From the NCBI RefSeq assembly GCF_004014805.1, contig NZ_ATDN01000009.1, positions 78,184 through 142,183 of the forward strand: a stretch of 64,000 nucleotides of DNA. Reading direction: 5' to 3'. The position numbers and the translations under genes were made by a program. The DNA is from Mycolicibacterium elephantis DSM 44368 (lineage in GTDB: Bacteria > Actinomycetota > Actinomycetes > Mycobacteriales > Mycobacteriaceae). The notes beneath the pieces are model-generated. The model was not told where the DNA came from. It worked only from the letters and a program-made list of their open reading frames with translations, and made no database searches. This document shows positions 47,417 through 58,839 of the stretch, in pieces; within the stretch, counting starts at the first letter, position 1; each line of letters opens with the position of its first letter.

Positions 47417-48351
47417 AGTTCGTGCAGTTCCGGGGTGGTGCGCAGCGTCTCGATCATCGGCGCCACGGCGTCCTGCAGCGGCGGCAGTTCCGGCGCCATC
47501 GCCAGGGCGGCGACGACGGCCAACCGGGCCGCCGTCTCGGTGACCCGAAACACCCGTTGGTCCACTGGACGCAACCCGAGCGCGACGGCTGCCGCGTTGT
47601 AGGTCGCGATGTCGCCGGGCCCGAGCAGCGCCAGATCGGATTCGACTGCGCCCACAGTGACCATCTCGAAGTCCGACCACAGTTCGCCGCGGCTCGTGGT
47701 GAGCATGTTGTAGTAGGGCGCATCGCCGTGGATGACCTGTAACCCGACACCGGGAAAATAGGATTCGAATGCTGCGCGCGACGTGAGCACCGGCGCGATC
47801 ACCGCCCATTCTCGTTGTGCGCGAGCAAGATCCGACGCCGGAAGTAGATCGTCGCGGCCCTGCAGTGCGACCAGTCCGTCGGGGATGTGGCCGAAGGGCG
47901 CCCAGAAACGGAGTTCGCCGCCGTCGTAGTCGCGCAGCGCCGCGTGCAGCCGGGCGGTCTGCTCTACGCGCTCGGGCATGTTCGGTTCCGCGTCGGACAC
48001 CTGTTCGACGAACTGCCAGAACGTCATCGAAAAGCCTTCTCGGCGAACGGGTTGAGCGCTGACGAGCGGGCTGGGCGGAACCACCGGGTGACCGCGGTCG
48101 GCGAGCCAGCCGGCCACCGCGAGTTCGGCGCGCTGCTGGGCGGCTTGGGCGTCAGGAGATTCCTTGTACGACGGCGGCAGCACGGTCGGCACCCGAACCA
48201 CCACCGGTGACGGCGCCAGGTGCACGACGACGGAGAACATGTCGTGCAACACGCGAGCGTTGTCGACTTGTAGTCCCAACTCGGCGCCGGCCGCGGCCGC
48301 AGCCGCCACCGCCCGCGCGGTACGTGCGGAGATCTCGTCAGGGGTGAGCAT
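47413..48351 (-). CDS. Aminoglycoside-phosphotransferase-fold protein
   Basis: This is a 312-residue protein with the protein-kinase-like APH fold: catalytic loop VIHGDAPYYNML (HGDxxxxN) and metal motif SDFEMVTVG. The N-terminal lobe (VVRVPTVLPPS) is less conserved. The substrate is unknown; many such genes phosphorylate small metabolites rather than drugs. Its stop overlaps the LacI stop on the other strand by three bases. No operon partner is evident. Confidence 0.85.
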   Translation of the reverse strand: MLTPDEISARTARAVAAAAAAGAELGLQVDNARVLHDMFSVVVHLAPSPVVVRVPTVLPPSYKESPDAQAAQQRAELAVAGWLADRGHPVVPPSPLVSAQPVRREGFSMTFWQFVEQVSDAEPNMPERVEQTARLHAALRDYDGGELRFWAPFGHIPDGLVALQGRDDLLPASDLARAQREWAVIAPVLTSRAAFESYFPGVGLQVIHGDAPYYNMLTTSRGELWSDFEMVTVGAVESDLALLGPGDIATYNAAAVALGLRPVDQRVFRVTETAARLAVVAALAMAPELPPLQDAVAPMIETLRTTPELHEL

Positions 48352-48426
48352 CCCCGCCAGTATCGCGACGCGCCCGCAACCCGTCGACCGGTTTTCCCCG
48401 CGGCGAGATCGACGAAATGGTGGGTG

Positions 48427-49233
48427 TTACTCGAACTTTCCCGCCCGTTTGTCCCTTTGGGCGCTAGCGGCGCCAGCGCCGCGGCGGCGGGCCTCGAGGA
48501 GGTACTGCAGCGCTTCGGCGACGTCCTCCGGCGCATCGACGCGATACTGAGCCAGCGACTCGCCGGGCCCGACCTTGACCGTGACATCAGCGTCGCCCCG
48601 CAGCCGCCGAAACGCCTTCTCGTCGGTGACGTCGTCGCCGAAAAACACCACCGCCGAAGCGTTTTCCTGCTCGCGCAGGACATCGAGCGCCAGCCCCTTG
48701 TCGGTCTGGATCACCGCGAACTCCAGCACCGCCTTGCCCTCGGTGAGTTGCACGTCCCAGGCCTCTGCGGCCGCGCGCGCCTTCGTCAGCGCCGCCTCCC
48801 CGTCGGCCGCCGACGCGTTGCGCACGTGCAGCGCGACGCTGGCCGGTTTGGTCTCGACGGTGACACCGGGGTGATCGGCGGCGATCGCCCGCAGTTCGGC
48901 GGTGATGCGGTCCAGCAGTTCGCGGTCGATGTCGTTTGTGAAACCGGACGTGAACTCCGCGCCGTGGCTGCCCACCAGGTGCAATCGCGGCGGCGGCTCC
49001 GGAAACCCCGACAGTGAGCGCAGCACTTCCAGCGCCCGACCGGAGATCAACGCGGCCGCGGTGTCGGGCAGCTCGGCGAGTTGGCCAAGGGCTTCGGCGG
49101 CCGCCGCCAGCGGGCGGGCGTCGGCGGGGTTGGCGACGATCGGTGCCATGGTGCCGTCGAAGTCGGATGCGACCAGCAGTCGCGGCGCCGCGGCGACCGA
49201 GGTGAGCGCACGCTGCAGATCGGCCGGAAGCAC
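48427..49233 (-). CDS. otsB: Trehalose-6-phosphate phosphatase
   Basis: OtsB dephosphorylates trehalose-6-phosphate to trehalose. The 268-residue HAD phosphatase has the nucleophile motif SDFDGTMAPI (DxDGT), ISGR, VGSHGAEF and FGDDVTDEKAF. The last dozen or so residues (AQRDKRAGKFE) and stop are encoded by the dispersed repeat copy 2, and may have been added late. The matching synthase otsA is not in the window. It is followed on the same strand by no close partner. Confidence 0.92.
   Translation of the reverse strand: MLPADLQRALTSVAAAPRLLVASDFDGTMAPIVANPADARPLAAAAEALGQLAELPDTAAALISGRALEVLRSLSGFPEPPPRLHLVGSHGAEFTSGFTNDIDRELLDRITAELRAIAADHPGVTVETKPASVALHVRNASAADGEAALTKARAAAEAWDVQLTEGKAVLEFAVIQTDKGLALDVLREQENASAVVFFGDDVTDEKAFRRLRGDADVTVKVGPGESLAQYRVDAPEDVAEALQYLLEARRRGAGAASAQRDKRAGKFE
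48430..48462. repeat. Short dispersed repeat, copy 2 (inverted partner at 2636-2668)
   Basis: The reverse complement of 48442-48462 is identical to 2636-2656, and similarity extends to 48430. It encodes the otsB C-terminal tail. Confidence 0.75.
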
Positions 49234-49235
49234 CC

Positions 49236-49916
49236 CTAGATCTTAGGGTGCTCGCCGTCGCCGATGAGCAGTCGCACGGCGAGGTCGAGACGCTTGCTGA
49301 CGTCGGTCGCCGACGCGCGTCGGGTCAGCCAGGCCAGCAGGTTGGACAGCCACACATCCGAGATGACCCTCGCGATGTGGTACTGGTCCTCGGTGGGTTC
49401 GCCGTCGGCCATGGCGCGCGCGAACATCGAGTCCATCAGCTTGCCGACGTGATCGACCTCCCCGGCGGCCGACGCGTCGGCGAACACGAACGCCCGTGTC
49501 ATCGCCTCGGTCAACAGCGGGTTGCGCTGCATCGCCCGGTTGAGTTTGCTCACCATCAGGTTCAGCCGCTGATACGGCGTGCCGCCGGACATCGCCGCGC
49601 GGTCGGTCTTGGCGTCGATGCGCTCGAACTCCCGACCCAGCGCCGAGACCAGCAGGTGCACCTTCGACGGGAAGTAGCGGTAGAGCGTGCCGACCGCGAC
49701 GTCGGCGCGTTCGGCGACCGCGCGCATCTGAACCGCCTCGTAACCGCCTTTGGAGGCGATGGCCAGGGTGGCGTCGAGGATGCGCTTGCGGCGCTCCCGC
49801 TGGGCTTCTGAACCGAGTTCGGACTCGGCGAGCACTGCCACGTTCATCACCTGCCGCGGCCGCGAACCCGACCCTGCATCCGAGTCGGTTCGTGCGGGCT
49901 GCGGCGGGCCGGACAT
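49236..49916 (-). CDS. kstR: TetR-family repressor of sterol catabolism KstR
   Basis: KstR represses the cholesterol regulon and is released by a sterol-derived CoA ligand. The protein has the TetR helix-turn-helix (RRKRILDATLAIASKGGYEAVQMRAVAERADVAVGTLYRYF) and the KstR ligand domain (LNRAMQRNPLLTEAMTRAFVFADAS, DVWLSNLLAWLTRRASATDVS), nearly identical to M. tuberculosis KstR. ATG 49916 gives 226 residues with a disordered N-terminus; ATG 49847 (MNVAVLAESELGSEAQ) gives 203 and is equally likely. It is divergent from fadE34 with a KstR box between them. Confidence 0.95.
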   Translation of the reverse strand: MSGPPQPARTDSDAGSGSRPRQVMNVAVLAESELGSEAQRERRKRILDATLAIASKGGYEAVQMRAVAERADVAVGTLYRYFPSKVHLLVSALGREFERIDAKTDRAAMSGGTPYQRLNLMVSKLNRAMQRNPLLTEAMTRAFVFADASAAGEVDHVGKLMDSMFARAMADGEPTEDQYHIARVISDVWLSNLLAWLTRRASATDVSKRLDLAVRLLIGDGEHPKI

Positions 49917-50063
49917 GCGGTAGTTGGCTCCCTCATCTTGATCTTGCGCGTTCGGCAAAAACGATACGCATGCCGATCCTCATTTTCTCACTTCAGTGCC
50001 GCGATGGCACCGACGTGTCCTGCTGTAATGGCGGTCGACTTGACGGTCGACCACTGGCACTAT

Positions 50064-50077
50064 TAGAACACGTTCTA
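50064..50077. promoter_or_regulatory. KstR operator between kstR and fadE34
   Basis: tagaacacgttcta is a perfect 14-bp palindrome of the KstR form AAC-N2-GTT with flanking TAG/CTA, 42 bases before the fadE34 start. Confidence 0.85.
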
Positions 50078-50118
50078 GTGAGGAGCACCGCCTTCTCGCC
50101 CAATCGCTAGGAGTCTCG

Positions 50119-52266
50119 GTGTCGGTGTCGTCCAAACAGCCCGTTGTTGACGAGCAGCTTGCCGCACGTGAACTGGTCCGAAGCTGGGCTGCGGGGTCGG
50201 GCGCCATCGAGGCCGCGCGCGACGTCGAACGCGGCAACGCCGACGCCTGGCGACCGGTGTACGACCGTCTGGCCCAGCTAGGGATATTCGGCGTGGCGCT
50301 CTCGGAGGAACACGGCGGCGCCGACGGAACGGTCGAGGACTTGTGCGCGATGGTCGACGAGGCCGCCGCTGCCTTGGTGCCCGGACCTGTCGCGACCACG
50401 GCATTGGCCACCCTGGTGGCCGAACGCCCGGATGTGCTGCAGGCGCTGGCCTCCGGCGAGCGGGTCGCCGGGGTCGCGCTGTCGGCCGACCTGACTTTCG
50501 ACGACGGCCGGGTGTCGGGCACCGCAGAGTACGTATTGGGCGCCGACGCCTCCGGGGTTCTGGTGTTGCCGGCAGGGGAGACGTTCGTTCTGGTCGACGC
50601 CACCGCACAGGAGGTGTCGGTCGAACCGCTGAAGGCCACGGACTTCTCCCGGCCGCTCGCGCGGGTCGTGCTGGACTCGGCCCCGGCCGAGGCGCTGACC
50701 GTTTCCCGCCAACGCGTCACGGACCTGGCCGCCACGGTGCTGGCCGCCGAGGCCGCCGGATTGGCGCGTTGGACGCTGCAGACCGCGACCGAGTACGCGA
50801 AGGTGCGTGAGCAGTTCGGCAAGCCGATCGGCAGTTTTCAGGCCGTCAAGCACATGTGCGCTGAGATGCTGCTGCGTTCCGAACAGGCGTCGGTGGCGGC
50901 GCGGGACGCCGCACGGGCCGCCGTGGCCGACTCCGAGGGGCAACAGCTGTCGGTGGCCGCCGCGGTGGCCGCGGCCGCGGGCATCGACGCGGCCAAGGCC
51001 AACGCGAAGGACTGCATCCAGGTGCTCGGCGGCATCGGTATCACCTGGGAGCACGACGCGCACCTGTATCTGCGTCGCGCCTACGGCATCGCGCATTTCC
51101 TGGGCGGTGCGCAGCGTTGGCTGCGGCGCGTCACCGAGCTCACCCAGCAGGGGGTGCGCCGCGAGCTGGACATCGACCTGGATTCGGTCGCCCATCTACA
51201 GCCCGAAATCGCTTCCGCGGTAGCCGAAATAGCGAAGCTTCCCGTCGAGAAGCGACAGGTCGCGCTGGCCGAGGCGGGCCTTCAGGCGCCGCACTGGCCG
51301 CGCCCTTACGGGCGGGAGGCCGGTCCCGCCGAGCAGCTGCTGATCGATCGGGAACTCGCGGCGGCCGGCGTCGCACGTCCCGATCTGGTGATCGGATGGT
51401 GGGCCGTGCCAACCATTCTCGAGCACGGCAGTCCCGAGCAGATCGAGCGGTTCGTGCCTCCGACGCTTCGCGGTGAGCTGATCTGGTGCCAGCTCTTCAG
51501 CGAGCCGGGTGCCGGCTCGGACCTGGCCGCGTTGCGTACGAAGGCCGTTCGGGTCGACGGCGCGACCGCGAGCGGCGCCAAAGGCTCCGGATGGAAGCTG
51601 ACCGGTCAGAAGGTGTGGACCTCTGCGGCGCAGAAGGCGCACTGGGGCGTCTGCTTGGCCCGTACCGACCCTGACGCGCCGAAACACAAGGGCATCACCT
51701 ACTTCCTTGTCGATATGACATCGCCGGGCATCGTCATCCGGCCGCTGCGCGAGATCACCGGCGACGAGCTGTTCAACGAGGTGTTCTTCGACGAGGTCTT
51801 CGTCCCCGACGAGATGGTCGTGGGCAACGTGAACGACGGCTGGCGACTGGCCCGCACGACGTTGGCCAACGAGCGGGTCGCGATGGCGCACGGCACCGCG
51901 TTGGACAACCCGATGGAGGAGCTGCTCACGACGGTGGCGACGCTGAAACTCGATGCCGCCGAGCAGGACCGGCTCGGGGAGCTCATCGTCGCGGCTCAGG
52001 TGGGCGCGCTGCTGGACCAGCGGATCGCCGAGCTCGCGGTGGGTGGTCAGGATCAGGGCCCGCAGGCCAGCACGCGCAAGCTGATCGGTGTGCGCTACCG
52101 GCAAGCGCTCGCCGAGTTGCGGATGGAGCTCTCCGAAGGCGGCGGCGTCGTGGAGAACGACACCGTCCACGGCTTCCTCAACACGCGTTGCCTGACCATC
52201 GCCGGTGGCACGGAGCAGATTCTGCTCACCCTCGCCGGGGAGCGACTGCTGGGCCTGCCTCGCTAG
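50119..52266 (+). CDS. fadE34: Acyl-CoA dehydrogenase FadE34 (cholesterol side-chain)
   Basis: FadE34 (ChsE3) acts on the C24 sterol side-chain CoA ester in cholesterol degradation. The 715-residue protein is a fusion of two acyl-CoA dehydrogenase halves. The first (about 1-350) is degenerate; the second has the FAD-binding segments LIWCQLFSEPGAGSDLAALRTKA and GWKLTGQKVWTSAA and the C-terminal domain (RLARTTLANERVAM, GGTEQILLTLAGERLLGL). GTG 50119 has an aggag site six bases upstream. It is under the KstR box at 50064. Confidence 0.95.
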   Translation: MSVSSKQPVVDEQLAARELVRSWAAGSGAIEAARDVERGNADAWRPVYDRLAQLGIFGVALSEEHGGADGTVEDLCAMVDEAAAALVPGPVATTALATLVAERPDVLQALASGERVAGVALSADLTFDDGRVSGTAEYVLGADASGVLVLPAGETFVLVDATAQEVSVEPLKATDFSRPLARVVLDSAPAEALTVSRQRVTDLAATVLAAEAAGLARWTLQTATEYAKVREQFGKPIGSFQAVKHMCAEMLLRSEQASVAARDAARAAVADSEGQQLSVAAAVAAAAGIDAAKANAKDCIQVLGGIGITWEHDAHLYLRRAYGIAHFLGGAQRWLRRVTELTQQGVRRELDIDLDSVAHLQPEIASAVAEIAKLPVEKRQVALAEAGLQAPHWPRPYGREAGPAEQLLIDRELAAAGVARPDLVIGWWAVPTILEHGSPEQIERFVPPTLRGELIWCQLFSEPGAGSDLAALRTKAVRVDGATASGAKGSGWKLTGQKVWTSAAQKAHWGVCLARTDPDAPKHKGITYFLVDMTSPGIVIRPLREITGDELFNEVFFDEVFVPDEMVVGNVNDGWRLARTTLANERVAMAHGTALDNPMEELLTTVATLKLDAAEQDRLGELIVAAQVGALLDQRIAELAVGGQDQGPQASTRKLIGVRYRQALAELRMELSEGGGVVENDTVHGFLNTRCLTIAGGTEQILLTLAGERLLGLPR

Positions 52267-52287
52267 TTCGTTGCTAGTTCGTCCCGC

Positions 52288-52345
52288 CGAGCAGACGCGA
52301 ACTCCCCTGGTTCGCAGCCGAATTGGGCGATTTCGCGTCTGCTCG
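52288..52345. terminator. Bidirectional terminator hairpin between convergent genes
   Basis: cgagcagacgcgaa (52288-52301) pairs perfectly over 14 bases with ttcgcgtctgctcg (52332-52345), with a 30-base loop. It sits between the convergent fadE34 and the secreted-protein gene and shares its outer arm with the hairpin at 4956-5013. Confidence 0.8.
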
Positions 52346-52377
52346 CGGAGAGGGTCGCTCGGGGCCGGGAGGCGAGG

Positions 52378-52923
52378 TCAGCTGAAGGCGGCCTGCGCGC
52401 AGGCGTCCGGCGAGGTGAGGTTCACGCCCGCGTAGACCACCTGGATGTGTGCGCAGACGATCAGCGGCACGTCGGTGCGCGGTGTGCCGGTGCGCGCGTC
52501 CACCGGCCAGGTCTGCCCGTGAAAACGGAACTTCTCCGGTGGTCCACCGCCGAAGTAGATGGTGGTGAACTCCATGTCGGTCAGCGACTTGAACATCCGG
52601 GTGTTGGGCGCGTCGGACTTCGCATCCACATAGACCGTGCGATCCATCGTGCGCAACGTCGTGGTCTGGCGTGCCCACAGGTCGCCGGGGAAACCGATGA
52701 TGCCTTGCGGTGTGCGTAGATGGGCGCGGGTGTCGAAGAAGCATGTGCCTTCGGCCGCAATGCAATTGGCGCTGACTTCCATCTCCAGCGAGGTCGCGGC
52801 ATCGACGGGTATCGATGCGGTGGCGGTGTCGACCGCTGCCGTCGACGTCGGGACGGGTGCGACGAGCGCGAGCGCCAACCATGCCGCCGGGACCGCCCCG
52901 AGCATGCCGCGCAACCGCTTCAC
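52378..52923 (-). CDS. Secreted protein of unknown function (Rv3572-like)
   Basis: This 181-residue protein has an N-terminal signal peptide (basic start, hydrophobic 10-25, small residues before VDTATASIP) and no lipobox. The mature part has four cysteines (SANCIAAEGTCFF, IVCAHIQ, DACAQ) and a beta-rich pattern. It matches the gene between fadE34 and kshB in H37Rv (recalled as Rv3572). A GTG start with a ggaga ribosome site fits. The function is unknown; there is no evidence that it acts in sterol uptake beyond its position. Confidence 0.85.
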   Translation of the reverse strand: MKRLRGMLGAVPAAWLALALVAPVPTSTAAVDTATASIPVDAATSLEMEVSANCIAAEGTCFFDTRAHLRTPQGIIGFPGDLWARQTTTLRTMDRTVYVDAKSDAPNTRMFKSLTDMEFTTIYFGGGPPEKFRFHGQTWPVDARTGTPRTDVPLIVCAHIQVVYAGVNLTSPDACAQAAFS

Positions 52924-52960
52924 GATTCTCCTTTCGGTGCGGCGAATGCTAGCCCGCCGG

Positions 52961-54028
52961 CTACTCGTCGTAGGTGAGTTCCACCGAATCCGACCGCGGC
53001 TTGGCCTGGCAGCCCAGGATCAGGCCCTCGTCGAGGTCGGACTGCTCGAGCACGTCGTTGACCTCCATTTCGACCTCACCGCTCTTCTTGAGCACCGCGC
53101 AGGCGCCGCAATGACCTTCGCGGCAGGAGAACGGTGCGTCAAGGCCCTTGTCCAGCAGCACGTCGAGCAGCTTGGCGTTGCGTGGCCAGGTGATCTCGTG
53201 CTTCTCACCGTCGAGCGTGACGATCGCGGTGGCCGGGCCCTCGGCGCTGTCGTCGTCCTCTGAGTAGTCGACGACCACCGCTTTGAACGGGTCGGACTCC
53301 AGCGACTTGAACACCTCGATGTGGATCCGACCGTCGTCGGCGCCGGCGTTCTTGAGCGCCTCCTCGGCCGCGGCCATGAACGGTGCGGGCCCACAGATGT
53401 AGGTGTCGTGGGCTTTGTACGGGGCGACCAGGCCTGCGAGCGCCGACGCGGTCGGCAGCCCCTGCACGCTGACCAGCCAGTGCACGACGGTGAGCCGGTC
53501 GGGATACTTGGCCACCAACTCGCGCAGCACCTTGCCGAAGATGACCGAGTTCTCGTCCTCGTTCGCATAGATCAGGACCACCCGGCCACCGCCCTCGGCC
53601 AACGCGGACTTACAGATGGACAGCATCGGCGTGATCCCGCTGCCCGCGGCCAGCAGCAGGAAGTCGCTGTCGAGTGTCTTGGGCACGAAGGTGCCCGAGG
53701 GGGCGAGCACGTGGATCTTCATGCCGGCGTGGGCGTGGTCGCACAACCAGTTGGACGCATAGCCGTCCGCGGTGCGTTTGACGGTCACCGTCATCGGGTC
53801 ATCGGTGAAAGGCGAGCTGCACAGCGAGTAGCAGCGCGCCACCGAGCCGGTGCGCTCGCTCGGCACCCGCAGCGTCAGGAACTGCCCGGGCGCGTAGCGC
53901 AACCGCTCGGCGGGAATCTCGGATCCGTCGGGAACCCGGAACACCAGCGACCGCGCGTCGGCGGTCTCCTCGACCACCTCGCCCACTTCGAGCTCGAGCA
54001 CGTGGCTACCGAGCGGCTCATCGGTCAC
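52961..54028 (-). CDS. kshB: 3-ketosteroid-9-alpha-monooxygenase reductase KshB
   Basis: KshB passes electrons from NADH to KshA for steroid 9-alpha-hydroxylation. The 355-residue protein has an FAD domain (ARCYSLCSS, RxYS type), an NAD domain (LLLAAGSGITPMLSICKSAL) and a C-terminal plant-type 2Fe-2S ferredoxin domain (CREGHCGAC plus a later Cys in LGCQAK). All cofactor residues are present. GTG 54028 is the start. It is divergent from hsaA across two KstR boxes, so both sides are sterol-induced. KshA is not in the window. Confidence 0.95.
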   Translation of the reverse strand: MTDEPLGSHVLELEVGEVVEETADARSLVFRVPDGSEIPAERLRYAPGQFLTLRVPSERTGSVARCYSLCSSPFTDDPMTVTVKRTADGYASNWLCDHAHAGMKIHVLAPSGTFVPKTLDSDFLLLAAGSGITPMLSICKSALAEGGGRVVLIYANEDENSVIFGKVLRELVAKYPDRLTVVHWLVSVQGLPTASALAGLVAPYKAHDTYICGPAPFMAAAEEALKNAGADDGRIHIEVFKSLESDPFKAVVVDYSEDDDSAEGPATAIVTLDGEKHEITWPRNAKLLDVLLDKGLDAPFSCREGHCGACAVLKKSGEVEMEVNDVLEQSDLDEGLILGCQAKPRSDSVELTYDE

Positions 54029-54066
54029 GACGCTCTACCCTTCTCAGGCTCAAAACTGCCCATAAC

Positions 54067-54080
54067 TAGAACAGGTTACA
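54067..54080. promoter_or_regulatory. KstR operator near kshB
   Basis: tagaacaggttaca keeps AAC-N2-GTT with one arm imperfect. It lies 39 bases upstream of the kshB start and probably controls that gene. Confidence 0.7.
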
Positions 54081-54135
54081 GAAATGCATGTGTGCAGGTC
54101 CAGCCTGCTGATGACCCCCCGTACTCGACATGAAT

Positions 54136-54149
54136 CGTAACGTGTTCTA
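54136..54149. promoter_or_regulatory. KstR operator near hsaA
   Basis: cgtaacgtgttcta keeps AAC-N2-GTT with the right arm CTA. It lies 68 bases before the hsaA start and probably controls hsaADCB. Confidence 0.65.
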
Positions 54150-54216
54150 ATCTCTTTCTAGCGGTCTGGTCTCGCGCAAACGCCCAACGCCAGGTCCTTA
54201 CCTCGGGAGGTAACCA

Positions 54217-57198
<2,982 letters not shown>

Positions 57199-57199
<1 letters not shown>

Positions 57200-57765
57200 T
57201 GTCCGCAGAGACGTTGGACCCGTGCACCTTCCGCAGTGTGCTCGGTCAGTTCTGCACGGGGATCACCGTGATCACCACCATGCACGAGGACACGCCGGTC
57301 GGATTCGCCTGCCAGTCGTTCGCGGCGTTGTCGCTAGACCCTCCGCTGGTGTTGTTCTGCCCGACCAAGATGTCGCGGTCGTGGCAGGCGATCGAGGCCA
57401 GCGGTCGGTTCTGCGTGAACGTGCTGCACGAGAACCAGAAGGACGTCTCGGCGACCTTCGGCTCCAAAGAGCCCGACAAGTTCGCCGGAATCGACTGGCA
57501 TCTCTCCGAACTCGGCTCACCGGTGATCAAGGGCACGCTGGCCCACATCGACTGTTCGGTGCACTCGGTGCACGACGGTGGCGATCATTACGTGGTGTTC
57601 GGGGCCGTGCACTCGCTGTCGGACGCCCCGCACCGCACGGCGCGGCCGTTGCTGTTCTACCGGGGCCAGTACACCGGCATCGAGCCCGACAAGACCACGC
57701 CGGCGCAGTGGCGCGACGACCTGGAGGCGTTTCTCACCGCCACCACCGACGACACCTGGCTCTAA
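57199..57765 (+). CDS. hsaB: Flavin reductase HsaB
   Basis: HsaB supplies reduced FMN/FAD to HsaA. The 188-residue flavin-reductase-like domain protein has FCTGITVITTMHEDTPVGF, ACQSFAALSLDPPLVLFCP, and the C-terminal GAVHSLSD / PLLFYRGQY segments. GTG 57199 overlaps the hsaC stop by one base. Its TAA stop overlaps the stop of the convergent secreted-protein gene (CTAA). End of the sterol-ring operon. Confidence 0.95.
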
Positions 57766-58013
57766 ATACAGCCCGCGGCACACGGGTCCGCAACGGGCAG
57801 CGACTCGGGCGGTGGCGCGCTCGGGTCCGCCGGCGGCAGCTGCTCGGTCAGGTCGACGTCGTGGTCGAGGTTCGGCGCCATCGGAATCACGTTGCACAGG
57901 AAGCTCAGCGCCAACTCGCACGGCGGAGGTCCGGGCTGCGCACCGGCGGGAGCCGCCGACAGCGCCGCTGCCGCGGCCATGGCCGCCGCGGTGATCAGCG
58001 CCTTGGTGTACAC
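57762..58013 (-). CDS. Small secreted proline-rich protein
   Basis: This 83-residue protein has a signal peptide (residues 1-25, ALITAAAMAAAAALSAAPAGA then Q). The mature protein of about 58 residues is rich in Pro and Asp with four cysteines (PPPCELALSFLCN and DPCAAGC near the end). It could form two disulphides. A similar tiny gene is recalled near hsaB in H37Rv (Rv3566A), but I cannot confirm homology. It starts five bases after the hydrolase stop on the same strand. Confidence 0.7.
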   Translation of the reverse strand: MYTKALITAAAMAAAAALSAAPAGAQPGPPPCELALSFLCNVIPMAPNLDHDVDLTEQLPPADPSAPPPESLPVADPCAAGCI

Positions 58014-58017
58014 CGGC

Positions 58018-58791
58018 TCACTGTAACGCCTGTTCGCGGAGGAAGTCGATGACCGTCGCGGCCGCCTCGGCGTGCATGGTCTCGTTGAGGACGTCGTGGC
58101 GCGCGCCGGGGAACTCCGCGATACGCAGCGCCTCGATCTGCTCGGCGTACGCGCGGACCGGCCCGATCGGCGCGATCGGATCGTTGACGCCGTGCAGCGC
58201 CAACGTCGGCACCGCGAGCTTGGGAAGTTCGGAACCGAACCTGTCCCACGCCCAGTCGAGCTCCCGTGTCAGCGTCGCCCCGTCGGCGTCGAGGAAGGCC
58301 AGCGGGTCGTTCTCCAATGAGTCGAGATAGAAGGGGTCTGAGGAGAGCCACCCCGGATCGAGTTCCACAAAAGTGTCGCTGTCGAGCATGTCGGGGATCG
58401 GCACCAGCGGTGCACCGGAGACGACGCCGGCCCGAAAGCGTTCGGGCTGGTTCAGCAGGCGGAACAATGTGACGACCGACCCGAACGAGTGGCCCTGCGC
58501 GATCACCGGCAGCCCGGGCCGGTGCTTCTCGGCCAGCTCGGTCAACGCGTCGGCCAGCGCGGAGCTGTCCTGAATCGAACCGAAGTCGCCCCGCGGGCCC
58601 GGACTGAGGCCGTGGCCGAACTGGTCCACCGCCCACAGGTCGATGCCCGCCGCGTTCAGCGCGAAACCGTAACGGTGGTAGAGCCCGGTGTGCTCACCGA
58701 AGCCGTGCAGAAAAACCACGACGGCACGAGGCTCGGCGGCGGCCCAGTGGCGGTAGTAGGCCCGGCCCTTCGGATGGTCGATGAACGGCAT
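58018..58791 (-). CDS. Alpha/beta hydrolase, monoglyceride-lipase-like
   Basis: This 257-residue hydrolase has the monoglyceride lipase layout: LHGFGEHTGLYHRYG, then the nucleophile elbow AQGHSFGS. The Asp region is HGVNDPIAP and the catalytic His is in GARHDVLNE. The substrate is probably a mono- or lysolipid ester; that is family inference. It is upstream of the small secreted gene and may be transcribed with it. Confidence 0.88.
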   Translation of the reverse strand: MPFIDHPKGRAYYRHWAAAEPRAVVVFLHGFGEHTGLYHRYGFALNAAGIDLWAVDQFGHGLSPGPRGDFGSIQDSSALADALTELAEKHRPGLPVIAQGHSFGSVVTLFRLLNQPERFRAGVVSGAPLVPIPDMLDSDTFVELDPGWLSSDPFYLDSLENDPLAFLDADGATLTRELDWAWDRFGSELPKLAVPTLALHGVNDPIAPIGPVRAYAEQIEALRIAEFPGARHDVLNETMHAEAAATVIDFLREQALQ

Positions 58792-58839
58792 GGACTGACT
58801 GCAGCAAGTCTCGCGCTGAAGCGCAAGCCCCTGCGGTGG

